NCBI RefSeq assembly: GCF_901482695.1
Contig: NZ_LR590484.1
Coordinates: 1,488,001-1,552,000, forward strand
Reading direction: 5' to 3'
DNA: 64,000 nt
DNA from: Sphingobacterium thalpophilum
Lineage (GTDB): Bacteria; Bacteroidota; Bacteroidia; Sphingobacteriales; Sphingobacteriaceae
Both the position numbers and the translations under genes were made by a program. Every line of letters begins with the position of its first letter. The first letter of the stretch is position 1. Of this stretch, positions 9,886 through 18,674 are shown in pieces. The notes under the pieces are model-generated. The model was given only the letters and a program-made list of their open reading frames with translations. It had not been told where the DNA came from and did not search any database.

Positions 9886-10653
9886 TTAGTCCGCCGCGGC
9901 GTATCCGGCAAATTCGTCGATATCGTGATAGCCGAAAACACTGATCTGTGGCTGCGAAGCGATCAGCTCACGGATCCGCTCCACGGTAGCGATCCGCATC
10001 ATATTGTCGTCGGCTCTGGCTTCGGCCAGCTGATGGACAGGATGTCCGGGATCGTATAGTTCATCACGCAGATAGTAGGCGTCGGCCACATACAACATCC
10101 AGCGGTCGTCGAGCTTTACAGCCACACCACAGTGGCCGTGGGTATGTCCAAACAACGGGATCAACAAGATTTCCGTATCCAGCGCAGTATGCACCTTGCG
10201 TGCTTCCAGGCCAAACCAGCGATCAGCTGAGCTGGCATATGTCCTGACCGGCGGATTGTGCTGCAATGGGGTTGTCAAATATCTGGGGTTGCCCGACCGG
10301 AAATTGGCGTACTCTTCCGTTCCGACATGCACGGTAGCCTGGGGGAAATCCGCCAGCCCCCCGATATGGTCATTATCCAGATGCGAGATGACGCAGTCGC
10401 GGACATCTTCCGGATCCAGGCCCAGGGCTTTGATCTGCTCAATGGCCGTGGTCTTTTCATCAAAGCGGTAACCGACCATGTTCACCAGTTCGCGCCCTAT
10501 CCTTTCCTCCGGATAACGCGTATCCAACAATCCGATGCCTGTATCGATCAGCGCCATCTGCTTATCCTCTCTGATCAGCAGGCAGTGTCCGCTCACATTC
10601 TCACGAAAAGGAGTGACGATCCTGACACAATTTAAGTGATATACTTCTGCCAT
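9886..10653 (-). CDS. MBL-fold metallo-hydrolase, AHL-lactonase-like
   Basis: The 255-residue protein shows the metallo-beta-lactamase fold: SHLDNDHIGG (residues about 90-99) for the first metal site, FGHTHGHCGV for the next His, and VADAYY for the bridging Asp. Length and layout resemble lactonases of the AttM/AiiA group. The canonical HxHxDH reads H-L-D-N-D-H here, so the second His is Asp, as in some MBL subfamilies. Substrate is therefore uncertain. It is transcribed alone; a perfect palindrome lies about 80 nt upstream of its start. Confidence 0.8.
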   Translation of the reverse strand: MAEVYHLNCVRIVTPFRENVSGHCLLIREDKQMALIDTGIGLLDTRYPEERIGRELVNMVGYRFDEKTTAIEQIKALGLDPEDVRDCVISHLDNDHIGGLADFPQATVHVGTEEYANFRSGNPRYLTTPLQHNPPVRTYASSADRWFGLEARKVHTALDTEILLIPLFGHTHGHCGVAVKLDDRWMLYVADAYYLRDELYDPGHPVHQLAEARADDNMMRIATVERIRELIASQPQISVFGYHDIDEFAGYAAAD

Positions 10654-10731
10654 AGTAAAAGATTTTAAATGTCCGTTCAGCCTTGGTGCAGGCGGCAGAC
10701 TTCAGAAGTAAATGTACACTTTCTTTATTAA

Positions 10732-10753
10732 AATTAGAACTATTGTTCTAATT
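10732..10753. promoter_or_regulatory. Palindromic operator candidate upstream of the MBL gene
   Basis: AATTAGAAC-TATT-GTTCTAATT is a perfect 9-bp inverted repeat with a 4-nt spacer, 79 nt upstream of the MBL start. It looks like the site of a dimeric repressor (TetR, HxlR or MarR type). No such regulator gene is next to it. Confidence 0.5.
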
Positions 10754-10867
10754 ATGACAATCCGATAGTAAAACCAGCTCCAAAGGCCAATTTTCCGGAC
10801 CAATAATACAAATTGCCATTTTGATTCGACAAAATATATCAGAAATTGCAGTTTTGAAACAACAAAA

Positions 10868-10913
10868 TAAACTACTTATTGTAGTTTAAAAACTGTAATT
10901 TGTAGTATATTTG
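10868..10913 (+). promoter_or_regulatory. Inverted repeat and -7 box upstream of the AAA ATPase gene
   Basis: TAAACTAC-TTATT-GTAGTTTA (10868-10888) is a perfect 8-bp inverted repeat. It is followed by TATATTTG (10906-10913), a TAnnTTTG -7 box 17 nt before the ATG. The repeat would overlap the -33 region, fitting a repressor site. Confidence 0.5.
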
Positions 10914-10930
10914 TAATCTAGCAAAGCGAT

Positions 10931-12124
10931 ATGGAAACTTTAATTCATTTTCAGGACATTCTTTTACAAAGTGTCAACAATGATTTCCGGCGATATCTTC
11001 ACGAACAGATAAACTGGAACCAGCGTATGATAGGCATCAAAGGTCCACGTGGAGCGGGAAAGACAACCCTCTTATTGCAACATATAAAATATGACATCGG
11101 GACTTTAAAGGAGAAAAGTCTGTATGTGACTGCAGACCATACCTGGTTCTATAACCACAGTTTGCTAGACACGGCGATGGAATGGTTTAAGCAAGGTGGA
11201 GAGCTGCTCGTCATTGATGAAGTGCACAAATACCCAAACTGGTCCAGGGAGCTCAAAAACATCTATGATGGCATCCCCCAGCTCCGTGTTATATTTTCTG
11301 CCTCCTCGGCACTCGACATCTACCGTGGCCAGGCAGATCTCAGCAGAAGAGTGGTCAGTTATGCATTGGCAGGGCTGTCTCTGCGTGAATATCTCCTGTT
11401 TTCCGGTACAGCCTCGTTTCCGGCCCTATCATTTGAGGATATACAGGCAAGCCACCGTGAGATTGCTCTGGACATCACGTCAAAGATGCGTCCCTTACCT
11501 GCATTCGCAAAATATCTACAGCTGGGCTATCTTCCGATATTTACCGAAGGAGAACAGGAGTATCTTCCTAAACTCGAACAGGTGATCGACGCCGTAGTAG
11601 ACACTGATCTGGCCTATACGGCCTCATACAATGCGGGGACAGCGGTAAAAGTAAAAAAATTATTAGCTGTCATTGCAGAATCCGCTCCGTTCAAACCCAA
11701 TATTTCTGCTCTGGCAGCAAAAATGGACATTTCCCGGGACCGCATTCTGGAATTTATATACCAACTTAGCGACGCAAGACTTCTGAACGTCCTGTCTGTT
11801 TCGGGCAAAGGTGTATCCCGGTTACAAAAACCAGACAAAATATTCTTAGAAAACACAAACCTTTCGTACGCCCTGCATCCGGAGCCCAATCAGGGAAATC
11901 TAAGGGAGACCTTTTTGCTGAATCAATTCATCAATGCGGGACTGGACGTATCCGAGCCACAGACCGGCGATTTTTTAGTCAACAATATCCATATTGAAGT
12001 CGGAGGCAAAAACAAAGGCACCAAACAGGTCCGCGACACCGGCAACTACCTCATTGCGGCAGATGGTATAGAGACGGGCTTCGGCAATAAAATCCCGTTG
12101 TGGCTATTCGGATTTTTGTATTAG
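10931..12124 (+). CDS. AAA-family ATPase with DUF4143 C-terminal domain
   Basis: The 397-residue protein has a Walker A GPRGAGKTT (residues about 38-46), a Walker B LLVIDEVHKYPNW (about 94-106) and a sensor-like VIFSASSALD. It ends in the DUF4143 region with HIEVGGKNKGTKQ, a nuclease-like ExK remnant. This is the widespread ATP-binding AAA_14/DUF4143 family found as single genes in Bacteroidota; the biological role is unknown. It is transcribed alone from an A+T-rich promoter with an inverted repeat. Confidence 0.88.
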   Translation: METLIHFQDILLQSVNNDFRRYLHEQINWNQRMIGIKGPRGAGKTTLLLQHIKYDIGTLKEKSLYVTADHTWFYNHSLLDTAMEWFKQGGELLVIDEVHKYPNWSRELKNIYDGIPQLRVIFSASSALDIYRGQADLSRRVVSYALAGLSLREYLLFSGTASFPALSFEDIQASHREIALDITSKMRPLPAFAKYLQLGYLPIFTEGEQEYLPKLEQVIDAVVDTDLAYTASYNAGTAVKVKKLLAVIAESAPFKPNISALAAKMDISRDRILEFIYQLSDARLLNVLSVSGKGVSRLQKPDKIFLENTNLSYALHPEPNQGNLRETFLLNQFINAGLDVSEPQTGDFLVNNIHIEVGGKNKGTKQVRDTGNYLIAADGIETGFGNKIPLWLFGFLY

Positions 12125-12212
12125 TGCCAGTTAACCAACCTGTTAAGCACTTGAGCATCCACTAGTATCGCAACATACCACCTTGATTAGCAGAAGTCGC
12201 TTCAAAGGGCCA

Positions 12213-12836
12213 CTATTGATCGACTATAGGAACAAAAGTATTCCACAGACCATTTAACTTTCCCCAGACAGGAGCCGTTCTCTTCTGCGGAGAAAACTGA
12301 TGGAAGATAATCGTATGATCCGTACCGGGCTTTCTTAGGTGTAAAGTAGCCTGAAGCGTCATCGGCTTTTTACCCATATAATCCACCATTTCCACTGTAC
12401 CCGTATAGGTCGCCTCATCGCTGCCCTCAGGTTTGGGCTGTTTTCTGAGTTCGGTCCTGGTCTTTTTGATCAGTTCTTTAGGAAGCGCGCGCTTTTCGAT
12501 ATTGCGATTTAAGAGTCCATCAAAATACATGGACAGATGCTTTTCGATTGTCTTGGCATCGGGCTTCTGAACGCCCTCCACGTACCAAAGAAACGCATAG
12601 GACCAATACTCATCGCTTTGCGGATTGCTCCATCCGGTAGTAAAGCGCACGTCCTCCACACCTTTATAGGAGATTTCCGGTGCAAAATCTATGGGTATTG
12701 GGAAACGCTCTATTCCCCAGCCGTCCAGGCTAAGGCTGTAGGGCGCTTTCCAGCTCACCGGATCAAATTTGTCCTGTGCCGACGAATGACTTCCCAAAGC
12801 AAGAACAAGTACTATAAAAAAGCATAACTCCTTCAT
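12213..12836 (-). CDS. Secreted protein of unknown function
   Basis: The 207-residue product starts MKELCFFIVLVLALG and has a signal peptide cut near SSAQDKFD. I chose ATG 12836 over a TTG two codons upstream. The mature part has no motif I recognise; it is mixed alpha/beta with conserved-looking aromatic residues (YWSYAFLWYVEGVQ). It converges with the ATPase gene. Periplasmic location is inferred from the signal. Confidence 0.65.
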   Translation of the reverse strand: MKELCFFIVLVLALGSHSSAQDKFDPVSWKAPYSLSLDGWGIERFPIPIDFAPEISYKGVEDVRFTTGWSNPQSDEYWSYAFLWYVEGVQKPDAKTIEKHLSMYFDGLLNRNIEKRALPKELIKKTRTELRKQPKPEGSDEATYTGTVEMVDYMGKKPMTLQATLHLRKPGTDHTIIFHQFSPQKRTAPVWGKLNGLWNTFVPIVDQ

Positions 12837-12924
12837 AACCAATTCATTTTTTTATTAGTTACTTAAAGATAGCTATTTGTTTCGAAAGTATTCCGCCCCT
12901 TTCCCGGTCTACACCATACAAAGG

Positions 12925-13581
12925 CTAAAAATTCTTTGATTTCAGCCGCCACTCCAAAGGAAAGTACTCGACCCGGTCGCCCTCATCGTCTTCAATCCGC
13001 ACGTAGCCCATCCCCTCCAGCTTGATCATTCCAGAAGACAGGCTAATATAATAGTCCGCAAAATACTGGGGGTACGAAGATGCTGTATGTCTTATCTTGT
13101 ACACATCGTTAAATACCTGCCCCATCGCCGACACTTTACTATTAGCCTCCAGCACCTTGTACGTTATTTCGCCCCAGAGGTCATCACTTTTGGGATCCAG
13201 AGGCGCAGGAATAAAATACTGCCAGTGATCTCCCACTTTACAGTCACGCTTCAACAACGTAAATTTCTCAGTGCTTTCCGGCCAGTCTGTTGACATAGCA
13301 AAGTGCTTTTGGTCAGCATGCCAATAGTGCTCCACCGGCGGAAACTCCGACCCGACAAAACCAAGCAGTACCTTAAAGTACCCCTCCTTGGATTTATCGA
13401 CGATCTTATAGCTAACCTCGGTATTTCCCTCCGCTGTCAACATTGTATAATTCCACTGGTTTCCCACGTTCATAAAAGGAAATGCCAGCTTTTCCTTATC
13501 GGGTTCTTCTCCTGCGCTATCATCACGTTTGCAGGACAGAACAAATATGCCAGCGATCAGAATCAACAAAATTTTTCTCAT
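12925..13581 (-). CDS. Lipoprotein of unknown function
   Basis: The 218 residues begin with a lipoprotein signal (LIAGIFVLSCKRDD; lipidated Cys at about residue 17). The mature protein opens with FPFMNVGNQWNYTM and is rich in strands, a style common to small Bacteroidota surface lipoproteins. No enzymatic motif is visible. It lies 88 nt upstream of the secreted protein gene on the same strand, so joint transcription is possible. The 13582-13868 interval between it and the divergent sensor kinase is non-coding. Confidence 0.65.
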   Translation of the reverse strand: MRKILLILIAGIFVLSCKRDDSAGEEPDKEKLAFPFMNVGNQWNYTMLTAEGNTEVSYKIVDKSKEGYFKVLLGFVGSEFPPVEHYWHADQKHFAMSTDWPESTEKFTLLKRDCKVGDHWQYFIPAPLDPKSDDLWGEITYKVLEANSKVSAMGQVFNDVYKIRHTASSYPQYFADYYISLSSGMIKLEGMGYVRIEDDEGDRVEYFPLEWRLKSKNF

Positions 13582-13868
13582 GCTTCTATTCTATTTTTGG
13601 TTTACAACTTGCCTAGGTGTGCGGTCCAATCAGCAGCTTCCCGGGACATATGACACAAAATTACACGGCAAGCCAATTGCATAACAGCGTAATGATCGGG
13701 ATAAGGAGATTTCAGGGTTAGTACGCAACCGCAAGATCCGGCACACCTTTATCGTCTATATATGCATTTCATCGGCTGATAGAGCCGTTTGGCGAAACTG
13801 AAGGTAAAAAGTGTGATGTAAACTTATTTTTAATCGCATAAGGTTTGATTTTTTAATATCCGTATGGA

Positions 13869-15854
13869 ATGTCCAGAATATTTTATTTGTTTATTGTTTG
13901 TCTTTTGACCGCAGGCATGCTACTCTGCAGTCCATCCTGTCTGTGTCTTACCATCCCGGACAAGTTAACAATAAGCTGCGCTGAACCGCCTCTTCCGCAA
14001 GATCAGGACAGCACGCAGATTGCGGCGTTGATCAACAGGGCTAAGGAGCACGACAGCAAAGGGTCTCCTGACTCTGCAGAATACTATTTCAAACATGCTG
14101 GGAAGCTTGCCGAGAAACTGGCCAACAGCCATGGGCGCCTACTTTACGCAGGGAACTATGGAGTGTTTCTCTATAACCAGACGCGCTTCAGTGAGGCCAT
14201 GATCTTTGCGCGAATGGCTCTGGAAATCAGCCAGCAGCTGCAGGATCTGCCTAGAATGGCAGCGGCCTACAATTTAATCGCGTTACAGCACCAAGCCTTA
14301 GGACGACTGAAAGATGCTTCCGAACAGCTTATTAAGGCGTTGGACATTGCCGCTACACTCCCCCGACCAACAGCCAAAGATTCGTCGGATAGAAGAAAAT
14401 ATCTTAATAATCTGAGCTCACTCTCCATGGATCTGAACGACCCGGAAAAAGGTCTGCGTTATGCCCGGCAGTCCTTCGAAATTGCCAGACTGCAGCGCGA
14501 TACTGTCGCCATAGGAAATAGCCTGGTCAACATCATGGTCGCCGAAGCCATTATGGGCAGATTCTCCGAAGCCATCCGTCATGGCCACCAATACCTTGCC
14601 ATAGGCCGATCGAACAATGACGCACAGATGCAGATCAAGGCGCTCAATAATCTTGGTGATGTCTATCGGATGCAAAAACGCTATACGCTATCATTGCAGA
14701 CCTTTCAGCGTGCATTGGCCCTACGGCCAAAATCCCTGCTTGGCCACGAAGTATATACCCTTTGGGGTATCTCAAAAGTATTCAGCGAAAAAGGTGATCT
14801 GAACCAAGCGGGACAATATTTCAAAAAAGCACTCAAACTGTCGAAGACGCAGCTCGCGGCACCGCAGCTGATCGAGCTGCTTCAGGCCGGTGCAGCTATC
14901 AATGAAGGCCTCGGAAACTATAAGCATGCGCTTGAACTTTACCGAATGCAGACACAGCTTAAAGATTCCCTAAGTATCCAGGAAGCAAAGAGAAATATAG
15001 AGGAACTGGAAATCCGGTATCAAACAGCAGAAGCGAGAAACAATATTACAAAGCGCGACCTCAAAATACTGGAACAATCCATGCTCCTGGACAAGAAGAA
15101 CAAGTGGCATATCATCTTTATCCTCTGCATCACTATTCTTATCATCACACTCGTGACGCTCTGGCTGCTCCATATACAAAAACAAAAAATACAGCGGTCG
15201 AGGATACGGATAAAACTTATTGAAGCACAACTGGCAGGAGAAGAAAAAGAAAAAGCACGCACAGCCAAGGAACTGCATGATGGCGTAGCCAGCATCCTAT
15301 CTGCCGCAAAACTCCATATCAATGCACTGGAGAACATCCCGTATTCAGGAATGCTGCGAGACGTCAGCAGTCTGATTGATATCGCCATAGGCGAAATCCG
15401 TAGTATTTCCCACAACCTTGCACCGGAAATCATTCTTAAAGAGGGTTTTAGTCAGGCCATACAGTCCTTTTGCCAGCGAATAAACGCTTCCGGATTCCCA
15501 CTGCACTGCTATATGAGCGGTGAGCTTCCAACATTAGACAAAAGTGCACAGCTGTCCATATACCGGATTATCCAGGAATGCGTGACTAATATGCTCAAAC
15601 ATGCGGATGCCACAGCGGGCATCATCCAGGTGATGGCCTGCCATGAACAATTACTGATTACCATTGAGGATGATGGCAGAGGATTTGACACCGCACATGT
15701 ATCGTCCGGGGGTATAGGGTTAGATAGCTTAAAAGCCCGTGTCGAAAAGCTCCAGGGAAACATGGATATCCGGTCCTCAGCGAAAGGGACCTCTATTTTT
15801 ATTGAAATCAATAGCGGTAGATCTGCTGACAGCGTCGTTGGCCGCCTCAATTAA
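13869..15854 (+). CDS. TPR-containing sensor histidine kinase (NarX/HisKA_3 type)
   Basis: The 661-residue protein has an N-terminal signal/anchor, a periplasmic tetratricopeptide region (residues about 40-380), a coiled coil, one membrane helix (about 413-436, IIFILCITILIITLVTLWLL), a HisKA_3 domain with phospho-acceptor His in KELHDGVAS (about 469) and an HATPase domain with NMLKHAD and DDGRGFD. Kinases of this type pair with NarL/LuxR regulators; the likely partner is at 19512-20141. TPRs may bind periplasmic peptides or proteins. A degraded relative of its C-terminal domain lies at 35004-35348. The gene converges with the Crp/Fnr gene, 8 nt apart. Confidence 0.88.
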   Translation: MSRIFYLFIVCLLTAGMLLCSPSCLCLTIPDKLTISCAEPPLPQDQDSTQIAALINRAKEHDSKGSPDSAEYYFKHAGKLAEKLANSHGRLLYAGNYGVFLYNQTRFSEAMIFARMALEISQQLQDLPRMAAAYNLIALQHQALGRLKDASEQLIKALDIAATLPRPTAKDSSDRRKYLNNLSSLSMDLNDPEKGLRYARQSFEIARLQRDTVAIGNSLVNIMVAEAIMGRFSEAIRHGHQYLAIGRSNNDAQMQIKALNNLGDVYRMQKRYTLSLQTFQRALALRPKSLLGHEVYTLWGISKVFSEKGDLNQAGQYFKKALKLSKTQLAAPQLIELLQAGAAINEGLGNYKHALELYRMQTQLKDSLSIQEAKRNIEELEIRYQTAEARNNITKRDLKILEQSMLLDKKNKWHIIFILCITILIITLVTLWLLHIQKQKIQRSRIRIKLIEAQLAGEEKEKARTAKELHDGVASILSAAKLHINALENIPYSGMLRDVSSLIDIAIGEIRSISHNLAPEIILKEGFSQAIQSFCQRINASGFPLHCYMSGELPTLDKSAQLSIYRIIQECVTNMLKHADATAGIIQVMACHEQLLITIEDDGRGFDTAHVSSGGIGLDSLKARVEKLQGNMDIRSSAKGTSIFIEINSGRSADSVVGRLN

Positions 15855-15862
15855 TGACGACG

Positions 15863-16480
15863 CTATCGCCTACCCGCGGCCATACCGGGCTTTTGACTGA
15901 TATTTTTCCGGATCCTGCTGAGGCTATCCTGATGGATACCAAGCAGTGATGCGATGTATTTAAGCGCTACCTGCTGAATAACCAAGGGCTGGGTGTCCAT
16001 CAGATGAATATAGCGCTCCTCAGCAGTCATGCAGATCGCATTGATCTGATTTTCCTGCAGCCAATTCAACAATTTGACCATGATCGCCAATTCCATTTCC
16101 TGCATTTTGGGGATCGTGTTTTTAAGGAACAGGACGCTCGCTTTATCCCATATCAGCACGTCGATTTCGCTTAGCGACTCCAAAGAGCAGGTCGACGGAT
16201 CTTCACTCTGTATAAAGAGCGGAGTCGACAGAAAGTAATTGGTCGATACGATACCTAAGGTATGATCAACTTCATTATGCACACGGTACAATCTGGCTAT
16301 TCCCCGGTTTAAAAAGTACAAGGTATCCACTCTTTTCCCCTGTTCCATCAAAACCGTATGGGCGGGCAGAACAGCATGTACCGTGTGTTCGCGGATGATA
16401 AGGAATTCTTCCGGCGTAAAAAAGATACCCTGTTCACCTGCAAACGTACAGACCTGTTTAAAAAGAGCCTCGGGGACCAT
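15863..16480 (-). CDS. Crp/Fnr-family regulator
   Basis: The 205-residue protein has a cyclic-nucleotide-binding-like jelly roll (residues about 20-125, with HTVLMEQGKRVDTLYFLNRG) and a short C-terminal helix-turn-helix (VALKYIASLLGIHQDSLSRI). Phosphate-contact residues of true cAMP binders are not evident. A close relative survives only as a C-terminal fragment at 36065-36262, sharing WLQ(E/D)NQ, CMTAEERY and the whole recognition helix. It is the opposite-strand neighbour of the sensor kinase in locus 1. Confidence 0.85.
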   Translation of the reverse strand: MVPEALFKQVCTFAGEQGIFFTPEEFLIIREHTVHAVLPAHTVLMEQGKRVDTLYFLNRGIARLYRVHNEVDHTLGIVSTNYFLSTPLFIQSEDPSTCSLESLSEIDVLIWDKASVLFLKNTIPKMQEMELAIMVKLLNWLQENQINAICMTAEERYIHLMDTQPLVIQQVALKYIASLLGIHQDSLSRIRKNISQKPGMAAGRR

Positions 16481-16579
16481 ATAGATAGCTATTTAGGGAT
16501 AAATTGTTCCAGCTCTAAAATAACAAAAAAAACAATAGGTGCCTATCGCAATAAGGCATCTTCCCATGCGCACCCGTCG

Positions 16580-17374
16580 TTATAGCTTCGCAAGCTCCTT
16601 TTTTAAGGTGTCGATCTCCGCTTTGCTGATCCCATGCCCATCCGTAATCTGCCAGATCAGCCCCTGGATTTTATCGTGAATTTTCATCCAGTCCGGCGTT
16701 ACATAATCAGGCTCGTGCGCTTCTACCGGATCCCAATGCTTTGTTACCTTCAGCTTGGGATAGTCCTTTAGGATATCGATAAACTGCAATAGATTCCTGT
16801 CTGTGGTGACTAAAAAGTCTTCAAAATTATTGCGGGAGATGGGATACCTCATTTCGTCCCCCTGATTATCATACCAGGGCATGGAGCGAGATTCATTGAC
16901 ACAGGCCATGCCGATGTAAATCGTTGTCGTATCCCTGCCGCCGCCCACTCTCTGGGTGGGCGGAACAGGCACCAGGTACCGACCGATACTCAGCCCGTTC
17001 TGTTTATCATGGTCCATGCTCACGACCAAAAGGCCCGGAGGAAATTCCACCGTCACGGGCGGCGTACCCGGCATGCGGTCATTCACGAGATTAACATCAA
17101 CATAGAAAAAATTGGCATGCGCGTACAGCTTATCTATACTCGGATCAAACTTGTGGTGCTCTCTTTTCACAATGCGGATTCCTTCGGGCAGCTGCAGAAC
17201 ACGCCCATTGGGATACGCTGTACTTTTTCCCAGCCCCGGCTGCTCGCGTGAACTTCCAATGATTATTTTACTATCGTCGTCATCGCCCGGGTCAATGACC
17301 TGTAGATCCTTATCGGGCGAACAGGAAACAACGATGAATAAACACAAAAAAATTAGATTTAATAATTTCATCAT
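16580..17374 (-). CDS. Lipoprotein of an unnamed family (lipoprotein A, locus 1 copy)
   Basis: I chose ATG 17374, which gives a clear lipoprotein signal (LLNLIFLCLFIVVSCSPDKD; 264 residues) and starts 4 nt after the preceding stop. The C-terminal ~150 residues share long identical stretches with the product at 40103-40669: DKQNGLSI, GGGRDTTT(I/V)YIGMAC, RSMPWYDN, HWDPV and WMKIH. I recognise no named domain. This copy has about 60 extra residues between the signal and the shared part. It forms an operon with a broken lipoprotein B gene upstream, the same order as in locus 2. Confidence 0.75.
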   Translation of the reverse strand: MMKLLNLIFLCLFIVVSCSPDKDLQVIDPGDDDDSKIIIGSSREQPGLGKSTAYPNGRVLQLPEGIRIVKREHHKFDPSIDKLYAHANFFYVDVNLVNDRMPGTPPVTVEFPPGLLVVSMDHDKQNGLSIGRYLVPVPPTQRVGGGRDTTTIYIGMACVNESRSMPWYDNQGDEMRYPISRNNFEDFLVTTDRNLLQFIDILKDYPKLKVTKHWDPVEAHEPDYVTPDWMKIHDKIQGLIWQITDGHGISKAEIDTLKKELAKL

Positions 17375-17378
17375 TCCA

Positions 17379-17690
17379 TTATTTAGTATACTCCAACATA
17401 AAACAGTTATCAAATTGATGTCCATCCGCAGCCTTACGCGTGATCGACTCTCCCACAGCGCCATCGATCAGCGGACCTTGCGGCACAACGCGATATACGA
17501 CTTCTTTTGTTTCGAGGTCTACCCCCGGAAACCGGTCAGCTGTCACCATTCCGCCATAGTGCCCCGATAGTGGTAGCGGGCGCTGTCCCTTCAGTCTCCA
17601 GACCAAGTTGCGTGCCGCTCCTTCTCCGCCAAATTCATTCGGATTGTCCGGATGGAGGTAAAAGACCACACCTTTGTCATTGGGTCCCGT
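17379..17690 (-). pseudogene. Remnant of lipoprotein B (CarboxypepD_reg-like)
   Basis: The readable part begins near ITGPNDKGVVFYLHPD and aligns with the intact product at 40672-41373 (YLHPEDP, GHYGG, DNFPGL, PQGNLIDG, DNCLKLEY). The N-terminal signal and Ig-like region are missing. An internal stretch of about 48 residues, present in locus 2 between ATDGQQ and DNCLKLEY, is also missing. An ATG-started signal-like peptide at about 17750 stops before reaching this frame. It ends 4 nt before lipoprotein A, so the operon order is preserved. Confidence 0.7.
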
Positions 17691-17949
17691 TATCCTTCGC
17701 CCAGGCGATATGTGATGAACAGAGGCCTGCTAATACGTACATTTTCATTAGAATAATATCTCTTCGAGTTTAAATCAAAGCAAAATTACGACCGTCCGCT
17801 TTACGGCACCAGCGTAGTAGTTCCGGAAAAAAAATATAAGTAATCATACGGAATCAACTGCGCATGCAGGCGTTCGGCCGTCATCAGGCCGCTGGTACCT
17901 AATTAAGCGATTCCGTACTAGCACGGATAATTAGCTCCCGGGTCTTGTC

Positions 17950-17957
17950 TACTTTTG
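17950..17957 (+). promoter_or_regulatory. Candidate -7 box for the small barrel protein gene
   Basis: TACTTTTG fits TAnnTTTG and lies 23 nt before the ATG at 17981. A -33 TTG at normal spacing is not seen. Confidence 0.4.
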
Positions 17958-17980
17958 TTTGCATAAATACTGAAGACCAC

Positions 17981-18490
17981 ATGATTAAATTTAAAAACAT
18001 CCTATTTATGGCAAGTCTATGCTATGCAGCAGACTCTTCTGCCCAATCCTTCCAACAAGGGGACAATACCATTAATCTCAGTGTCGGCATCGGCGGCAGC
18101 CTAGGCATCCCCATTGGCGTAAGCTATGAGCACGCTGTCCATGAGCAGATCAGTGTGGGCGTCTATGGCGGGTATTCAGCCAAAAAAGAATCCCTTGGCG
18201 ATTATGGGAACTGGAAATACAGTCATATCCTGCTGGCCGGCAGAAGTTCGTACCATCTCAAAGTACATTCGAAGTTTGATCCCTATGCCGGATTGATGTT
18301 AGGATACAACATTGCTTCCGTTAAATGGGATGGTGCCGATGAGGTCCCCGTTTCAGCTTCATCAGGTGGATTTTTCTGGGCATTGCATATCGGTTCAAAA
18401 TACTGGTTCAACACCAAGGTAGGCGCATTTGCTGAAGTCGGATATGGACTGGGCGTACTGAATGTAGGCATGGCTTTCAAATTAAAATAA
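17981..18490 (+). CDS. Small outer-membrane beta-barrel protein (locus 1 copy)
   Basis: The 169-residue product has a signal peptide (cut near DSSAQSF) and alternating strands with glycine-rich turns (GIGGSLGIPIGVSYE, KYSHILLAGRSSYHLKV, FDPYAGLMLGYNIASVKW), ending in the aromatic-poor strand NVGMAFKLK. It is strongly similar along its whole length to the 171-residue protein at 41605-42120. An eight-stranded barrel of the OmpW/OmpA-barrel kind is likely. It lies between the lipoprotein operon (divergent) and the LytTR gene. Confidence 0.8.
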   Translation: MIKFKNILFMASLCYAADSSAQSFQQGDNTINLSVGIGGSLGIPIGVSYEHAVHEQISVGVYGGYSAKKESLGDYGNWKYSHILLAGRSSYHLKVHSKFDPYAGLMLGYNIASVKWDGADEVPVSASSGGFFWALHIGSKYWFNTKVGAFAEVGYGLGVLNVGMAFKLK

Positions 18491-18674
18491 CAAAATGCGC
18501 CAGTCGGTCCCGATCGCTGTCGATACCTGTAGCAAGCAGACGTTTTTTCTGACATATGTCAGTTCGGATCGCTGCCCTATATCGTTAATTTTGAAGAACC
18601 ATGAAGCCTGGAAAACAATCAAATTTAGTGCACGAATAAACAGCGGGAACACATAGGAACGAATACTATTTATC

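Noticed and set aside
10736-10749. GAAC-N4-GTTC core resembling a Bacillus-type LexA box
   Set aside because: The organism looks like a Bacteroidota member and the downstream gene is an MBL hydrolase, not an SOS gene. I keep it only as a generic palindrome.
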